Shown: positions 9,737-19,267, numbered from the stretch's first letter. The stretch is DNA of 34,039 nt from Rhodococcus sp. EPR-157 (GCF_001647195.1 NZ_LVCV01000663.1:1-34039); one strand, 5' to 3'. Numbers and translations: made by a program. The notes: generated from the sequence alone by a model not told the origin.

Positions 9737-11077
9737 CTACAGACCCAAGTAAGCCCTGAGTTCGTACGGCGTGACGTGGCTCCGGTATTCCTCCCACTCG
9801 CGACGCTTGTTGCGCAGGAAGAAGTCGAACACGTGCTCACCGAGCGCCTCGGCCACCAGTTCCGAGTTCTCCATCGCGTTGAGCGCTTGGTCCAGGTTGC
9901 CCGGAAGCTCCTTGTACCCCATCGCGCGACGCTCGGCGGAGGTGAGTGCCCACACGTCCTCCTCCGCTTCCGGGGGCAACGTGTAGCCCTTCTCGATCCC
10001 GCGCAAGCCTGCGGCGAGCAGTACGGCGAACGCCAGGTACGGGTTGCACGCGGAGTCGGGACTGCGGATCTCGACGCGACGTGAGGACGCCTTGTTCGGG
10101 GTGTACATCGGTACGCGGATCAGCGCCGACCGATTGGCCGGGCCCCATGAAGCAGCCGTGGGTGCCTCACCGCCGCGCACGAGGCGCTTGTAGGAGTTGA
10201 CCCACTGGTTGGTCACGGCACTGATCTCGTTGGCGTGCTCGAGAATGCCCGCGATGAACGACTTGCCGGTCTCCGACAGCTGCATCGGGTCGTCCGGATT
10301 GTGGAAGGCGTTGGCGTCGCCCTCGAACAAGCTCATGTGCGTGTGCATGGCCGATCCGGCCTGATCGCTGAACGGCTTCGGCATGAAGGTTGCGCGCACG
10401 CCTTCCTCGATCGCGACCTCCTTCACGACGTAGCGGAAGGTCATGATGTTGTCGGCCATCGACAGCGCGTCGGCGTAGCGAAGGTCGATCTCCTGCTGTC
10501 CGGGCGCGGCCTCGTGGTGGCTGAACTCGACGGAAATGCCCATCGACTCGAGCGCGTCGATCGCATGCCGACGGAAGTTCGGGGCGGAATCGTGCACGGC
10601 CTGGTCGAAGTAGCCGCCGTTGTCGGCGGGGGTGGGCGGCGTACCGTCTTCGGGGCTGTCCTTGAGGAGGAAGAACTCGATCTCGGGGTGCACGTAGCAG
10701 CTGAAGCCCAGATCGGCAGCCTTGCTGAGCTGACGACGCAGCACGTGGCGCGAGTCCGCCCAGGACGGCGAGCCGTCCGGCATGGCGATATCGCAGAACA
10801 TTCGCGCCGAATGCTGGTGTCCCTTGCTGGTGGACCACGGCAGGATTTGGAAGGTCGATGGATCAGGCTTGGCGACGGTGTCGGCCTCGGATACGCGCGC
10901 GAAGCCCTCGATCGCGCTTCCGTCGAAGCCGATCCCCTCGTCGAACGCGCCCTCGAGCTCCGCTGGTGCGATTGCGACCGATTTCAGGTATCCCAGAACA
11001 TCGGTGAACCACAGGCGGACGAAGCGAATGTCACGCTCCTCGAGTGTCCGGAGCACGAATTCCTTTTGACGATCCAT
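9737..11077 (-). CDS. glnA2: GlnA2-type glutamine synthetase family protein
   Basis: Second GSI-family enzyme of actinobacteria, 446 residues, the same length as M. tuberculosis GlnA2 as I recall it. Catalytic-domain landmarks are present: the EIEFFLL metal-binding segment, the FSHHEAAPGQQEIDLRYADAL region, NQWVNSYKRLVRGGEAPTA, and ANRSALIRVP. The loop that carries the adenylylated tyrosine in GlnA1 reads DVWALTSAE, with Trp376 in that place, so GlnE should not regulate it. The ATG at 11077 (MDRQKEFVLRTLEERDIRF) is preferred to an ATG six codons upstream because family members begin there. Related Streptomyces enzymes have been linked to gamma-glutamylation of polyamines, so true glutamine synthesis should not be assumed. 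Confidence 0.95.
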   Translation of the reverse strand: MDRQKEFVLRTLEERDIRFVRLWFTDVLGYLKSVAIAPAELEGAFDEGIGFDGSAIEGFARVSEADTVAKPDPSTFQILPWSTSKGHQHSARMFCDIAMPDGSPSWADSRHVLRRQLSKAADLGFSCYVHPEIEFFLLKDSPEDGTPPTPADNGGYFDQAVHDSAPNFRRHAIDALESMGISVEFSHHEAAPGQQEIDLRYADALSMADNIMTFRYVVKEVAIEEGVRATFMPKPFSDQAGSAMHTHMSLFEGDANAFHNPDDPMQLSETGKSFIAGILEHANEISAVTNQWVNSYKRLVRGGEAPTAASWGPANRSALIRVPMYTPNKASSRRVEIRSPDSACNPYLAFAVLLAAGLRGIEKGYTLPPEAEEDVWALTSAERRAMGYKELPGNLDQALNAMENSELVAEALGEHVFDFFLRNKRREWEEYRSHVTPYELRAYLGL

Positions 11078-11100
11078 GTCCGCGAGACTAAGCAAACTGC

Positions 11101-11116
11101 GTTAAATCTGTGTTAC
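11101..11116 (-). promoter_or_regulatory. possible GlnR-like half-sites upstream of glnA2
   Basis: On the minus strand GTAAC (11116-11112) and TTAAC (11105-11101) are spaced by six bases, resembling the GTNAC-N6-GAAAC rhythm of actinobacterial GlnR boxes, 24 bases before the glnA2 start. The second half-site deviates from consensus and the rest of the AT-rich gap shows no further copies. Confidence 0.25.
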
Positions 11117-11177
11117 ATCGTGAATTCGGTCTCACTTCCGACATCTCTCACCTGGGAAAACGCTCGAGTGAAGTCGC

Positions 11178-12776
11178 TCAACAAACCAAATCGTTACCTG
11201 GCGGGACGAGATCGACGAGGTAGTCGATCAACGGATCATCGACGCACTCCTCGCCGGAGAAGGCGACCGTGTGCTGTGTTCCGTCGAATGTGATCAGGTC
11301 TGCGTCCAGCTGACGCGCCAGCTCGACGCCGGCCTGGTACGGCGTCGCCGGGTCGAAGGTCGTCGACACCACCACCAGCTTGGGCAGCCCCGTCACGGCG
11401 ATCGTGTGTGGACTGCCAGTATTGGGGACAGGCCAGAACGCGCACAGGTCGAGGGGCGCATTCCCGGTGCCACGTCCGTCGTCGAGGAACGGTGCTGCCT
11501 CGCGGTAGCGGCGGTCGGCCTCGCCGGCCTCGGCCCGATCGGTCGTCGGCGGATCGTCGACACAGCGGATTGCATTGAACGCGTCGTCGAGGTTCGAGTA
11601 GGTGCCGTCGTCGAGACGGCCGGTGTAGAGGTCCGCGAGTCGAAGCAGCGTGTCCCCTCGGCCCTCGGTCAGCTCGGTGAGACCGACACCGAGGACTCGC
11701 CACAGGCTCTGCGAGTACAGCGCCTGCTGCACTCCCGTCAGCGCGTCGTCGTAGCTCAGGCCACGGGGGTCGGTGGTCTCCGCAGGCCGATCGATCAACG
11801 GGTCGACGAGAGCGCGGAAACGCTCGGTGGCGGCCGCCGGGTCGTCGCCGAGTGCACAGGCGTCCGACTGGGCGCAGTATGCGGCGAACTCGTCGAACGC
11901 GGCCTGGAACGCGGCACCTTGATCGACGGCCTCGTCGACGGGAGTCTGCTCGGGGTCGAGCGCTCCGTCGAGGACCATCGCACGCACGTTGGCGGGGAAC
12001 GTCTCGGCATAGGTGGTGCCGATGCGGGTGCCGTAGGAGTATCCGACGTAGGTGAGCTTGCTGTCTCCGAGCACCGATCGGATGACATCCATGTCCCGGA
12101 CCACCTCTCGGGTCCCGACATGTTCGAGAACCTCGGTTCCGTTGCGGCTCGCACACTTGGCGGCGTATTCCTGCTGCTCCGCCTCCTTCGCGGCGATGCC
12201 TTGCGGTGAAACGTCGACATCCGGCTCCCGACGCTCGGCGTCGACTTCCTCTGTCGTCAGGCATCGCACGGCAGGGGTGGACGCACCGATGCCACGCGGA
12301 TCGAATCCGATGCGGTCGAACCGCTCTGCGACAGCAGATCCTTCTGCCTGCGTCGCCGTGTACAGGCCGGACACACCTGGGCCACCCGGGTTGAACAGCA
12401 TCGAACCGATCTTCTCGCCGGACGCCTGTGCGCGCGAGATCGCGATCTGTGCGGTGTCGCCGGCAGGGTCGTCGTAGTCGAGGGGAACGGTGATCTTCGC
12501 GCATTGGATCGAGCTGCCCAGAACGGTGCCGTCCGTGTCGTACGACTCGCACGATTCCCAGACCGGTTCCTGAGTGTAAAAGTCCGCCAGCCCGTCCGGC
12601 ACGACGCCTGCGCCCGGTTCGAAAGCACGGCTCGGTGCGGAATCGTTGTTCGGTTCCGGTTGAGGTGTGCCCTCGGATGTCCCGCCAGTACTGCACCCAG
12701 CCGACAGCATCAGCACAGCGGCGACGAACGCGCCGGTGCGGGCTTTCGACTTCGACTCGAAACGGATCGACCTCAT
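11178..12776 (-). CDS. Secreted lipoprotein alpha/beta-hydrolase (tripeptidyl aminopeptidase-like, Hip1/CaeA family)
   Basis: A 532-residue cell-envelope serine hydrolase. The N terminus is a lipoprotein signal with lipobox LSAGC and lipidated Cys28, followed by a Ser/Pro/Asn-rich linker. The catalytic domain shows MLFNPGGPGVSG (oxyanion-hole region), the nucleophile elbow GYSYGTRIG with Ser247, the FDPATPYQAG acid region, and the catalytic histidine near residue 502 in DGTQHTVAF. The C-terminal TAP-like domain carries two cysteines that could pair. M. tuberculosis has two such genes at this place (Rv2223c and Rv2224c/hip1); only one is present here. ATG 12776 is chosen because it gives a proper signal peptide; a much longer frame upstream runs antisense to nadE and is rejected. 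No clear Shine-Dalgarno is visible. Confidence 0.92.
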   Translation of the reverse strand: MRSIRFESKSKARTGAFVAAVLMLSAGCSTGGTSEGTPQPEPNNDSAPSRAFEPGAGVVPDGLADFYTQEPVWESCESYDTDGTVLGSSIQCAKITVPLDYDDPAGDTAQIAISRAQASGEKIGSMLFNPGGPGVSGLYTATQAEGSAVAERFDRIGFDPRGIGASTPAVRCLTTEEVDAERREPDVDVSPQGIAAKEAEQQEYAAKCASRNGTEVLEHVGTREVVRDMDVIRSVLGDSKLTYVGYSYGTRIGTTYAETFPANVRAMVLDGALDPEQTPVDEAVDQGAAFQAAFDEFAAYCAQSDACALGDDPAAATERFRALVDPLIDRPAETTDPRGLSYDDALTGVQQALYSQSLWRVLGVGLTELTEGRGDTLLRLADLYTGRLDDGTYSNLDDAFNAIRCVDDPPTTDRAEAGEADRRYREAAPFLDDGRGTGNAPLDLCAFWPVPNTGSPHTIAVTGLPKLVVVSTTFDPATPYQAGVELARQLDADLITFDGTQHTVAFSGEECVDDPLIDYLVDLVPPGNDLVC

Positions 12777-12844
12777 AGACGACGATCGTGCCAGAACCGG
12801 ACGGCGTCGCATTCGCACAGGAAGCAAACCCGCGCCCACCGCAT

Positions 12845-12850
12845 TAGGCT
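12845..12850 (+). promoter_or_regulatory. -10 element of leaderless nadE
   Basis: TAGGCT ends seven bases before the GTG start of nadE. With no Shine-Dalgarno in between, transcription starting about seven bases after the -10 would begin at the start codon itself. Confidence 0.5.
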
Positions 12851-12857
12851 TCGGTCC

Positions 12858-14582
12858 GTGCAGGTTCTGCGAGTCGCCGTTGCCCAGATCAACCCCACCG
12901 TCGGCGATCTCGTCGGGAATGCCGCGTTGATCGTGTCGTGGGCGTCCCGTGCAGCACAGGACGGCGCCCAGGTGGTGCTGTTCCCCGAAATGGCGACAAC
13001 CGGATACCCCGTCGAGGATCTGGCGCTTCGCCCTTCGTTCGCCGCGGCGTCCGCGCGTGCGCTCGGCGACCTCGCCGTCGCTCTCGACCGAGCCGGCTGC
13101 GGTGATCTCGCGGTCGTTGTCGGCTACCTCGACCGCGACCGGACGGGCTCGCGCAACAGTGCGGCGGTGCTGTTCAGGGGCGAGGTGGTCTCCCGATACG
13201 ACAAACACGCACTTCCCACCTACCGGGTGTTCGACGAGCTCCGATACTTCGCCCCGGGGTCTCGGCTGAGCATCACCGAGGTCAACGGCTTTCGACTCGG
13301 GCTGCTCGTGTGCGAGGACATCTGGCAACCGGGAGGACCCGTTCCCGCCTACACCGGCGCCGGTGTCGATGCCTTGCTGTGCCTGAATGCCAGCCCGTAC
13401 GAGCAGGGCAAGAGCACTGTTCGACGGTCTGTCGTGGAGCGTCGAGCCGCCGAGGCCGGTGTACCGATCGTGTACGCCAATCTCGTCGGTGCGCAGGACG
13501 AACTGGTCTTCGACGGCGGCAGCATGGTCGTCGCCGCAGACGGCACCCTGCTCGGCCGTTCCCCCGAATTCATCGAGCACCTGCTGTGCCTCGACATCGA
13601 CATGCCCGCGGCCCGCCGCGACGACACTGCGTCGATCGAGGGGTGGACGATTCACCGTCACACGGTGCCGGACTTGCTCGTACGCGGGTACGACCGCATG
13701 CACGGATCGATCGCACCGTCGATGTCCGACGAGGAACAGGTGTGGAGCGCGCTCGTGACCGGTCTGCGGGATTACGTTCACAAGAACGGATTCGCGACGG
13801 TGATCCTCGGCCTGTCGGGCGGGATCGATTCTGCTGTCGTCGCCTCCATCGCCGTCGATGCACTCGGCAGCGACGCGGTGTACGCGGTGTCGATGCCGTC
13901 GCAGTACTCCTCGGACCATTCGCGTAGTGATGCAGACGACTTGGCACAAAGAACTGGAATTCACTACCGCAGCGAGCCGATCGAAGCCATGGTGGGCGTG
14001 TTCGTCGAACAGCTGACGCTGACAGGCCTGGCCGAAGAGAACATCCAGGCGAGATGCCGGGGCATGACGTTGATGGCCCTGTCCAACACAGCCGGGCATC
14101 TCGTCCTCGCAACGGGCAACAAATCCGAACTGGCAGTGGGCTATTCGACGATCTACGGGGATGCGGTCGGTGGGTATGCGCCGATCAAGGACGTGCCGAA
14201 GTCACTCGTCTGGGACCTGGCTCGGTGGCGGAACAAGGCAGCTGCCGAGCGCGGTGAGGTCCCGCCCATCCCGGAGGGCAGCATCGACAAGCCGCCCTCG
14301 GCCGAGCTGCGCCCCGGCCAACTCGACACCGACTCGCTCCCCGACTACGAAGAACTCGACGCCGTGCTGTTTCGCTATGTGGACTGCGACCAAGGTCTGG
14401 CCGACATCGTCTCGGCAGGGTTCGAGCGCACCCGCGTCGCCGACATCATCGGCAAGGTCGACGCTGCCGAGTACAAGCGGCGGCAATACCCCATCGGCAC
14501 CAAGATCACCTCCCGCGCGTTCGGGCGAGACCGACGGATGCCGATCACCAACCGCTGGAGGCAAGCACCCACCGAGGTGTGA
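12858..14582 (+). CDS. nadE: Glutamine-dependent NAD(+) synthetase
   Basis: Final step of NAD synthesis: amidates nicotinate adenine dinucleotide, using ammonia released from glutamine. The N-terminal nitrilase-like glutaminase domain (residues ~1-270) has the Glu-Lys-Cys triad at Glu44 (FPEM), Lys116 (YDKHALP) and Cys152 (VCEDIW). The C-terminal synthetase domain has the PP-loop LSGGIDSA near residue 320, then [19 protein letters not shown] and the KRRQYP segment. At 574 residues it belongs to the shorter bacterial glutamine-dependent class, not the ~680-residue form of M. tuberculosis. GTG 12858 is chosen because the glutaminase domain begins immediately and a -10 hexamer sits seven bases upstream. 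It is inserted, compared with mycobacteria, between the lipoprotein hydrolase and panB. Confidence 0.96.
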   Translation: MQVLRVAVAQINPTVGDLVGNAALIVSWASRAAQDGAQVVLFPEMATTGYPVEDLALRPSFAAASARALGDLAVALDRAGCGDLAVVVGYLDRDRTGSRNSAAVLFRGEVVSRYDKHALPTYRVFDELRYFAPGSRLSITEVNGFRLGLLVCEDIWQPGGPVPAYTGAGVDALLCLNASPYEQGKSTVRRSVVERRAAEAGVPIVYANLVGAQDELVFDGGSMVVAADGTLLGRSPEFIEHLLCLDIDMPAARRDDTASIEGWTIHRHTVPDLLVRGYDRMHGSIAPSMSDEEQVWSALVTGLRDYVHKNGFATVILGLSGGIDSAVVASIAVDALGSDAVYAVSMPSQYSSDHSRSDADDLAQRTGIHYRSEPIEAMVGVFVEQLTLTGLAEENIQARCRGMTLMALSNTAGHLVLATGNKSELAVGYSTIYGDAVGGYAPIKDVPKSLVWDLARWRNKAAAERGEVPPIPEGSIDKPPSAELRPGQLDTDSLPDYEELDAVLFRYVDCDQGLADIVSAGFERTRVADIIGKVDAAEYKRRQYPIGTKITSRAFGRDRRMPITNRWRQAPTEV

Positions 14583-14700
14583 CGAATTGCACGTCTCACT
14601 CCCTTCGTCGGCCGCTAGTGCAGGTGGCACACTGGCGGACGTCATCAACCCCATCCCGGGGACCCGCCGAGCGGGCCTCGAGGAACCGAAAGGGACAAAG

Positions 14701-15546
14701 ATGTCCGACAACAGCATTTACGGAGCGTCCGATTCGTCGGTATCCGGCTTGACCCGCAAGACCCGCACACATCATCTGCTGCAGATGAAGGCCGAGGGCG
14801 AGCGCTGGGCGATGCTCACCGCCTACGACTACTCGAGCGCGCGCATCTTCGAAGAGGCCGGCATTCCGGTCCTTCTCGTCGGCGACTCTGCTGCCAACGT
14901 CGTGTACGGCTACGACACCACCGTTCCCATCACGATCGACGAATTGCTTCCGCTGGTCCGCGGCGTCGTGCGCGGAGCTCCCAACGCACTCGTCGTCGCC
15001 GACCTTCCGTTCGGCACCTACGAGGCGTCACCGCAGCAGGCCCTGGCGACGGCGACGCGCTTCATGAAGGAAGGCCTGGCCAACGCGGTCAAGCTCGAAG
15101 GCGGTGAGCGCGTCGCCGATCAGATCGCGGCGATCACGGCCGCGGGTATCCCGGTGATGGCCCACATCGGCTTCACCCCGCAGAGCGTCAACGGCCTCGG
15201 CGGGTTCCGAGTACAGGGTCGCGGTGACGGCTCCGAGCAGCTCATCGCCGACGCCATCGCCGTGCAGGAGGCGGGCGCGTTCTCCGTCGTCATGGAGATG
15301 GTCCCCGCAGATGTCGCCGGTCAGGTCAGCCGCAAGCTCACCATCCCGACGGTGGGCATCGGCGCCGGCAACGAGACCGATGCTCAGGTGCTCGTGTGGC
15401 AGGACATGGCCGGCTACACCAACGGCAAGACGGCCAGGTTCGTCAAGAAGTTCGGAAACGTCGGAGACGAGCTCCGCAACGCAGCATCGAGCTACCTGGC
15501 CGAGGTGCGCAGCGGCGTATTCCCCGGTCCCGAACACAGTTACTGA
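14701..15546 (+). CDS. panB: 3-methyl-2-oxobutanoate hydroxymethyltransferase
   Basis: First committed step of pantothenate (coenzyme A) synthesis: transfers a hydroxymethyl group from methylene-tetrahydrofolate to alpha-ketoisovalerate. The 281-residue TIM-barrel protein shows the family signatures [34 protein letters not shown] (metal-binding Asp), [31 protein letters not shown] and VMEMVP (catalytic Glu), with [19 protein letters not shown] near the end. The N terminus has about 20 extra polar residues, as in other actinobacterial PanB. The ATG at 14701 has GAAAGGGA six to eight bases upstream. The 118-base gap before it (14583-14700) holds no gene that I can see. A 180-codon upstream extension of the frame reads through nadE and is rejected. 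Confidence 0.97.
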   Translation: MSDNSIYGASDSSVSGLTRKTRTHHLLQMKAEGERWAMLTAYDYSSARIFEEAGIPVLLVGDSAANVVYGYDTTVPITIDELLPLVRGVVRGAPNALVVADLPFGTYEASPQQALATATRFMKEGLANAVKLEGGERVADQIAAITAAGIPVMAHIGFTPQSVNGLGGFRVQGRGDGSEQLIADAIAVQEAGAFSVVMEMVPADVAGQVSRKLTIPTVGIGAGNETDAQVLVWQDMAGYTNGKTARFVKKFGNVGDELRNAASSYLAEVRSGVFPGPEHSY

Positions 15547-15577
15547 TCACTGATTCGCTGATCCAGGGGTCTTGTAC

Positions 15578-15645
15578 GGCTCCGCCGTAGTGGCGCGGTT
15601 AAGTGCACTCCCGTGCGCTTAACCGCGCCACTGGCGCGGAGCGCC
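15578..15645. repeat. long imperfect palindrome (REP/MITE-like) downstream of panB
   Basis: A 20-base stem with one G-U pair (arms 15589-15608 and 15613-15632) closes on a four-base TCCC loop. Beyond a 3-by-3 internal loop, TCCGC (15581-15585) pairs with GCGGA (15636-15640), and after a 2-base bulge GGC (15578-15580) pairs with GCC (15643-15645). There is no T-run behind it, so it is longer and more structured than a usual terminator and looks like a dispersed palindromic element, though it may also stop panB transcription. Only one copy is in the window. Confidence 0.7.
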
Positions 15646-15671
15646 GGCAGCCAGATGGCACACTCGATGCC

Positions 15672-16118
15672 ATGAACTCAGGTCTGAGCACCAGCAACTA
15701 TCGGCGCGCAGCCGTCTCCCTCGCAGGAGCGGCCGCCGTTCTCCTGACTGTCGGCGCATGCGGTACCGACTCGACGAGCACCGGATCCTCGTCATCCCTG
15801 ACCCCGACCATGACTGCCGCGCCGGCCACCGAGCCTGCGGTAGCGGGCGGCGTCACAGAGCAGCAGAGCCAGCAACTGTGTACCGACCTGAGCGAGCAGC
15901 TTCAGGAGTGGCGCATCCAAGGACCGACGCTGGGCCGCGGTGGCCTCAACATCGTCGTGCAGACCTGGGCGGCGCAGAGCGGAGCGATCAACCTTCAGGT
16001 CGTGCAGAACCGCTCCATCGTCGACGACGTCACCATCGCAACGTGCCCCGATGTACGGGAAGAAGCCATGCGGTCACTCGACATCCCCGATCTCGCATCG
16101 GGTCTCGTCGGGTTCTGA
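15672..16118 (+). CDS. Small secreted lipoprotein of unknown function
   Basis: A 148-residue predicted lipoprotein. It has a twin-arginine-containing N region, a hydrophobic stretch, and a lipobox VGAC with lipidated Cys30, then a Ser/Thr-rich linker (residues 31-60) and a compact ~85-residue domain with two cysteines (Cys near the start, QLCTDLSEQL, and Cys in IATCPDV) that may form a disulphide. I do not recognise the domain. The next gene, proline iminopeptidase, begins two bases after its stop, so the two are almost certainly co-translated. The ATG at 15672 is chosen because it starts the signal peptide; a weak CACACT hexamer lies seven bases upstream. It sits directly behind the palindromic repeat. 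Confidence 0.85.
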   Translation: MNSGLSTSNYRRAAVSLAGAAAVLLTVGACGTDSTSTGSSSSLTPTMTAAPATEPAVAGGVTEQQSQQLCTDLSEQLQEWRIQGPTLGRGGLNIVVQTWAAQSGAINLQVVQNRSIVDDVTIATCPDVREEAMRSLDIPDLASGLVGF

Positions 16119-16120
16119 CG

Positions 16121-17104
16121 GTGACCGACACGCACACGCGGGAGCTGTATCCACCGATCGAGCCGCACGACGCCGGGCATATCGACGTCGGTGAAGGGCA
16201 ACGCATCTACTGGGAAATCAGTGGAAATCCCGCCGGAGCTCCGGTCGTGTTCGTGCACGGCGGACCGGGCGGTGGAACCGGCCCCGCCCAGCGCCGCTAT
16301 TTCGATCCGGACAAGTACCGGATCGTCCTGTTCGATCAGCGCGGCTGCGGACGATCGACCCCGCACATCGCGGACGGCGCCGATCTGTCGGTGAACACCA
16401 CCGATCGACTGGTGGCCGATATCGAGAAGCTTCGTGCGCACGTCGGCGTCGACCGCTGGCTGGTGTTCGGCGGATCGTGGGGCTCGACGCTGTCACTGGT
16501 GTACGCGCAGGCCCATCGCGAGCGAGTAACCGGCCTGATCCTCCGCGGAATCTTCCTGCTGCGTCGAAGTGAAATCGACTGGTATTACAACGGCGGTGCC
16601 GGACACATCTTCCCCGAGCAGTGGGACCGATTCCTGGCACCGGTTCCCGAGAGCGAACGCGCCGGCGACCTCGTCGAGGCGTACCACCGACTTCTGCGGT
16701 CGGACGATCGTGCCGTGGCCACCGAAGCCGCGATCGCGTGGTCCTCGTGGGAGGCAGCGACGAGCTATCTTCTCCCCCGGCCGGACCAGATCGAGGAGAA
16801 CGAGGATCCCCGGTTCGCGTTGGCATTCGCGGGAATCGAGAACCACTACTTCCGAAACAACGGCTTCCTCGAGGAAAATCAACTCCTCGCCGACGCCCAC
16901 CTGCTCGCCGGAATTCCTGGGGTCATCGTTCAGGGCCGCTACGACGTGGTGTGCCCGGCAACGAGTGCCTGGGAACTCCACAAAGCCTGGCCCGACGCAA
17001 CACTGACGATCGTGGACGATGCCGGGCACTCAGCAGCCGAACCCGGCATCATCCATCACCTCGTCGAGGCAACCGATCGATTCGCCTCACCGCCGGAGTC
17101 GTAA
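16121..17104 (+). CDS. pip: Proline iminopeptidase
   Basis: Alpha/beta-hydrolase that removes N-terminal proline from peptides; cytoplasmic, with no signal peptide. The 327-residue product carries the S33-family signatures: HGGPGGG (from residue 46), DQRGCGRS, and the nucleophile elbow GGSWGS with Ser119. It also has FLLRRSEIDWYYNGGAGHIFPEQW, the acid Asp275 in GRYDVVCP and the base His303 in DAGHSAAEP, so the triad is complete. GTG 16121 is two bases behind the upstream lipoprotein stop. Its last 49 bases overlap the end of the convergent ribonuclease gene, so the C-terminal sequences of the two proteins constrain each other. Confidence 0.95.
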   Translation: MTDTHTRELYPPIEPHDAGHIDVGEGQRIYWEISGNPAGAPVVFVHGGPGGGTGPAQRRYFDPDKYRIVLFDQRGCGRSTPHIADGADLSVNTTDRLVADIEKLRAHVGVDRWLVFGGSWGSTLSLVYAQAHRERVTGLILRGIFLLRRSEIDWYYNGGAGHIFPEQWDRFLAPVPESERAGDLVEAYHRLLRSDDRAVATEAAIAWSSWEAATSYLLPRPDQIEENEDPRFALAFAGIENHYFRNNGFLEENQLLADAHLLAGIPGVIVQGRYDVVCPATSAWELHKAWPDATLTIVDDAGHSAAEPGIIHHLVEATDRFASPPES

Positions 17105-18501
17105 GCGAATTCGATACGCCGGGAGGTGGTGTCGGCGACGGTCAATCTCACCGTCACCTTCTCCCCTTCCGGCGGTTCGCCCGCGCACTTTCCGATGACG
17201 ATGGGCGTGTCGACGAAAATTTCCGCGGCGCGCTTCCCGTCCGATCCGCGAAGCACACGCGCCGAAAACTGCTCACCCACCCGATTTTCGAGTATCGATG
17301 CTTCCGTCAGGTCGATGCACGCTCGATCCACCTTCGACGCCGTCGAATCGGATCCGCGCATCGTGGCGGGTAGGTCGGGCAATGCTGTTCTGGCCCAGTC
17401 CGGGACGTCGCGGGCGGCAACGACGGCAAGGCAGACCTCCGTGGCGAAGCGGTCCGACAGTCTTCGCAACGGTGCGGTGACGTGGGCGTACGGCGCGGCG
17501 ATTCCCGAATGCTCGGTCATCTCCGGCACCTCGCCGTCGAACGCCACGTAGTCCGCACCCCGCAGCAAACTCGTGGCTTGCGTCATCATCGCCAGCGTCT
17601 CGGGTGCATCACTGGGTAGCGACGCCAGCACCGCGCCCGCAGATGCGCCGTCGGGCCAGTCGATTCCGAGCATCGACGCGGTCTTCTTCAACGTCGACAC
17701 AGCGCCGTCCGGTGCGGGAGGAAGCGTCCGGAGCAGCCCGACGCGTGCGTCGAGCATGATTCGGGCTGCACACATTCCGGTCAGCAACGACACCTCGGCG
17801 TTCCAGGAATCGACCGCAGTTCGCTCCTGCAATTCGATACGCCAGGATCGACCGTCACGGACGACATCCTGCTCGGGCAGTGCGATATCGATCGCTCCGC
17901 GGCGAAGAGCAGCGTGCGCTCGCAGCACGCCGAACTCACCGAGCGCAGCGATGGACGGATGAGGCGTGCCTGCATCGAAGTCCGCCTGCACCTTCGCGTA
18001 GTCGAGTCGCGCAATGGACCGTACCCTCGCGCGCTTCACCGTCCAAGAGACGGCCTCCCCCGAATCGTCGACTTCGATTCGCCAGAGCGCCGCCGGACGA
18101 ATCTTGTCGGGGAGCAAACTCGCCGACCCCTCCGACAGAACGCGAGGATGCAGCGGAACGGACCCGTCGGGCAGATAGAACGTCTGGCCACGCGCTCTCG
18201 TCTCGGTATCGAGCGCTCCGCCGGGCGTCACGACAGCTCCCACGTCCGCAATGGCGTAGTGAATCACAAACCCCGTCGACGACTTCTCGACGTGCACAGC
18301 CTGATCCAGATCCATCGAGCCGGGAGGATCGATGGTCACCAACTCGATGTCGGTGCGGTCCTCTCGATCCGTTGCACACCGGTCCACCGCCGATTCGGCC
18401 TCTGCCAGCGCCTCTGCCGAGAATGTGTCACGAAGGTCGAATTCGGACCGGATGGAGTCGAAATCGAACGATGGGGCCGACAGTCGCGCAAGGACGACCA
18501 C
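17056..18501 (-). CDS. RNB-domain (RNase II/R family) exoribonuclease
   Basis: A 481-residue 3'-5' exoribonuclease candidate. The catalytic RNB signature TIDPPGSMDLDQAVHV lies around residues 55-72, with the magnesium-binding aspartates in place, followed by VIHYAIADVGAVV, FYLPDGSVPLHPRVLSEGSASLLP and, late, PYAHVTAPLRRLSDRF. It is shorter than RNase R and lacks obvious N-terminal cold-shock domains; this compact single-RNB form is common in actinobacteria. The GTG start at 18501 is two bases behind the stop of the SPOR-like gene. RNase P RNA lies just upstream on the same strand. The 3' end overlaps the pip gene tail to tail by 49 bases. Confidence 0.92.
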   Translation of the reverse strand: MVVLARLSAPSFDFDSIRSEFDLRDTFSAEALAEAESAVDRCATDREDRTDIELVTIDPPGSMDLDQAVHVEKSSTGFVIHYAIADVGAVVTPGGALDTETRARGQTFYLPDGSVPLHPRVLSEGSASLLPDKIRPAALWRIEVDDSGEAVSWTVKRARVRSIARLDYAKVQADFDAGTPHPSIAALGEFGVLRAHAALRRGAIDIALPEQDVVRDGRSWRIELQERTAVDSWNAEVSLLTGMCAARIMLDARVGLLRTLPPAPDGAVSTLKKTASMLGIDWPDGASAGAVLASLPSDAPETLAMMTQATSLLRGADYVAFDGEVPEMTEHSGIAAPYAHVTAPLRRLSDRFATEVCLAVVAARDVPDWARTALPDLPATMRGSDSTASKVDRACIDLTEASILENRVGEQFSARVLRGSDGKRAAEIFVDTPIVIGKCAGEPPEGEKVTVRLTVADTTSRRIEFAYDSGGEANRSVASTR

Positions 18502-18503
18502 CG

Positions 18504-18689
18504 TCAGTTGTTCCAGTCGTCGTCGGCTTTGTCGGCTGCCTTGTTTCGCTCGGCTGCAATCTGAATCGCACGCTCGGCGGTCGCACGATCCGGGTACGGG
18601 CCCATGCGATCGAGTGCACCCGATTCCTTACCCTGTGAGACCGTCTTGCTCCGTACGTCGTAGTACCAGGCTTCGTCGTCTGTGCTCAT
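18504..18689 (-). CDS. 61-residue SPOR-like small protein
   Basis: A short acidic-basic protein of 61 residues that starts MSTDDEAWYYDVRSK and contains GPYPDRATAERAIQIA. This resembles part of the SPOR repeat (G-x-Y-x-x-x-x-A-E-x-x). Similar small proteins in mycobacteria and rhodococci are annotated as SPOR-domain or hypothetical. No signal peptide or membrane segment is seen, so peptidoglycan binding, the usual SPOR role, is doubtful. It lies between RNase P RNA and the RNB ribonuclease on the same strand, two bases from the latter. The longer frame to 18860 would enter rnpB and is rejected. Confidence 0.75.
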   Translation of the reverse strand: MSTDDEAWYYDVRSKTVSQGKESGALDRMGPYPDRATAERAIQIAAERNKAADKADDDWNN

Positions 18690-18780
18690 GCGTCCCAGTC
18701 TGCCCGAAAACACTCTCCGAGACCGGCCATTCACGGCACCACTGATCAATCCGGGGACTCCACTCCCCGGGGGGTGCGAA

Positions 18781-19223
<443 letters not shown>

Positions 19224-19261
19224 TTCGCAGGATCGAACTCTACTGGTTCCGAGCCGCGAAC

Positions 19262-19267
19262 TACAGT
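19262..19267 (+). promoter_or_regulatory. -10 element of leaderless DUF1697 gene
   Basis: TACAGT ends seven bases before the ATG at 19275, with no Shine-Dalgarno between. It would overlap the promoter region of the divergent rnpB. Confidence 0.45.

Noticed and set aside
11178-14099. A 973-codon minus-strand frame that would extend the lipoprotein hydrolase far upstream
   Set aside because: The extension is antisense to nadE and would bury the lipoprotein signal peptide at residue ~440.
14624-15671. GGCACACT seen before both panB and the small lipoprotein gene, considered as a shared promoter element
   Set aside because: The hexamer CACACT is a poor -10, and the distances to the two starts differ greatly.
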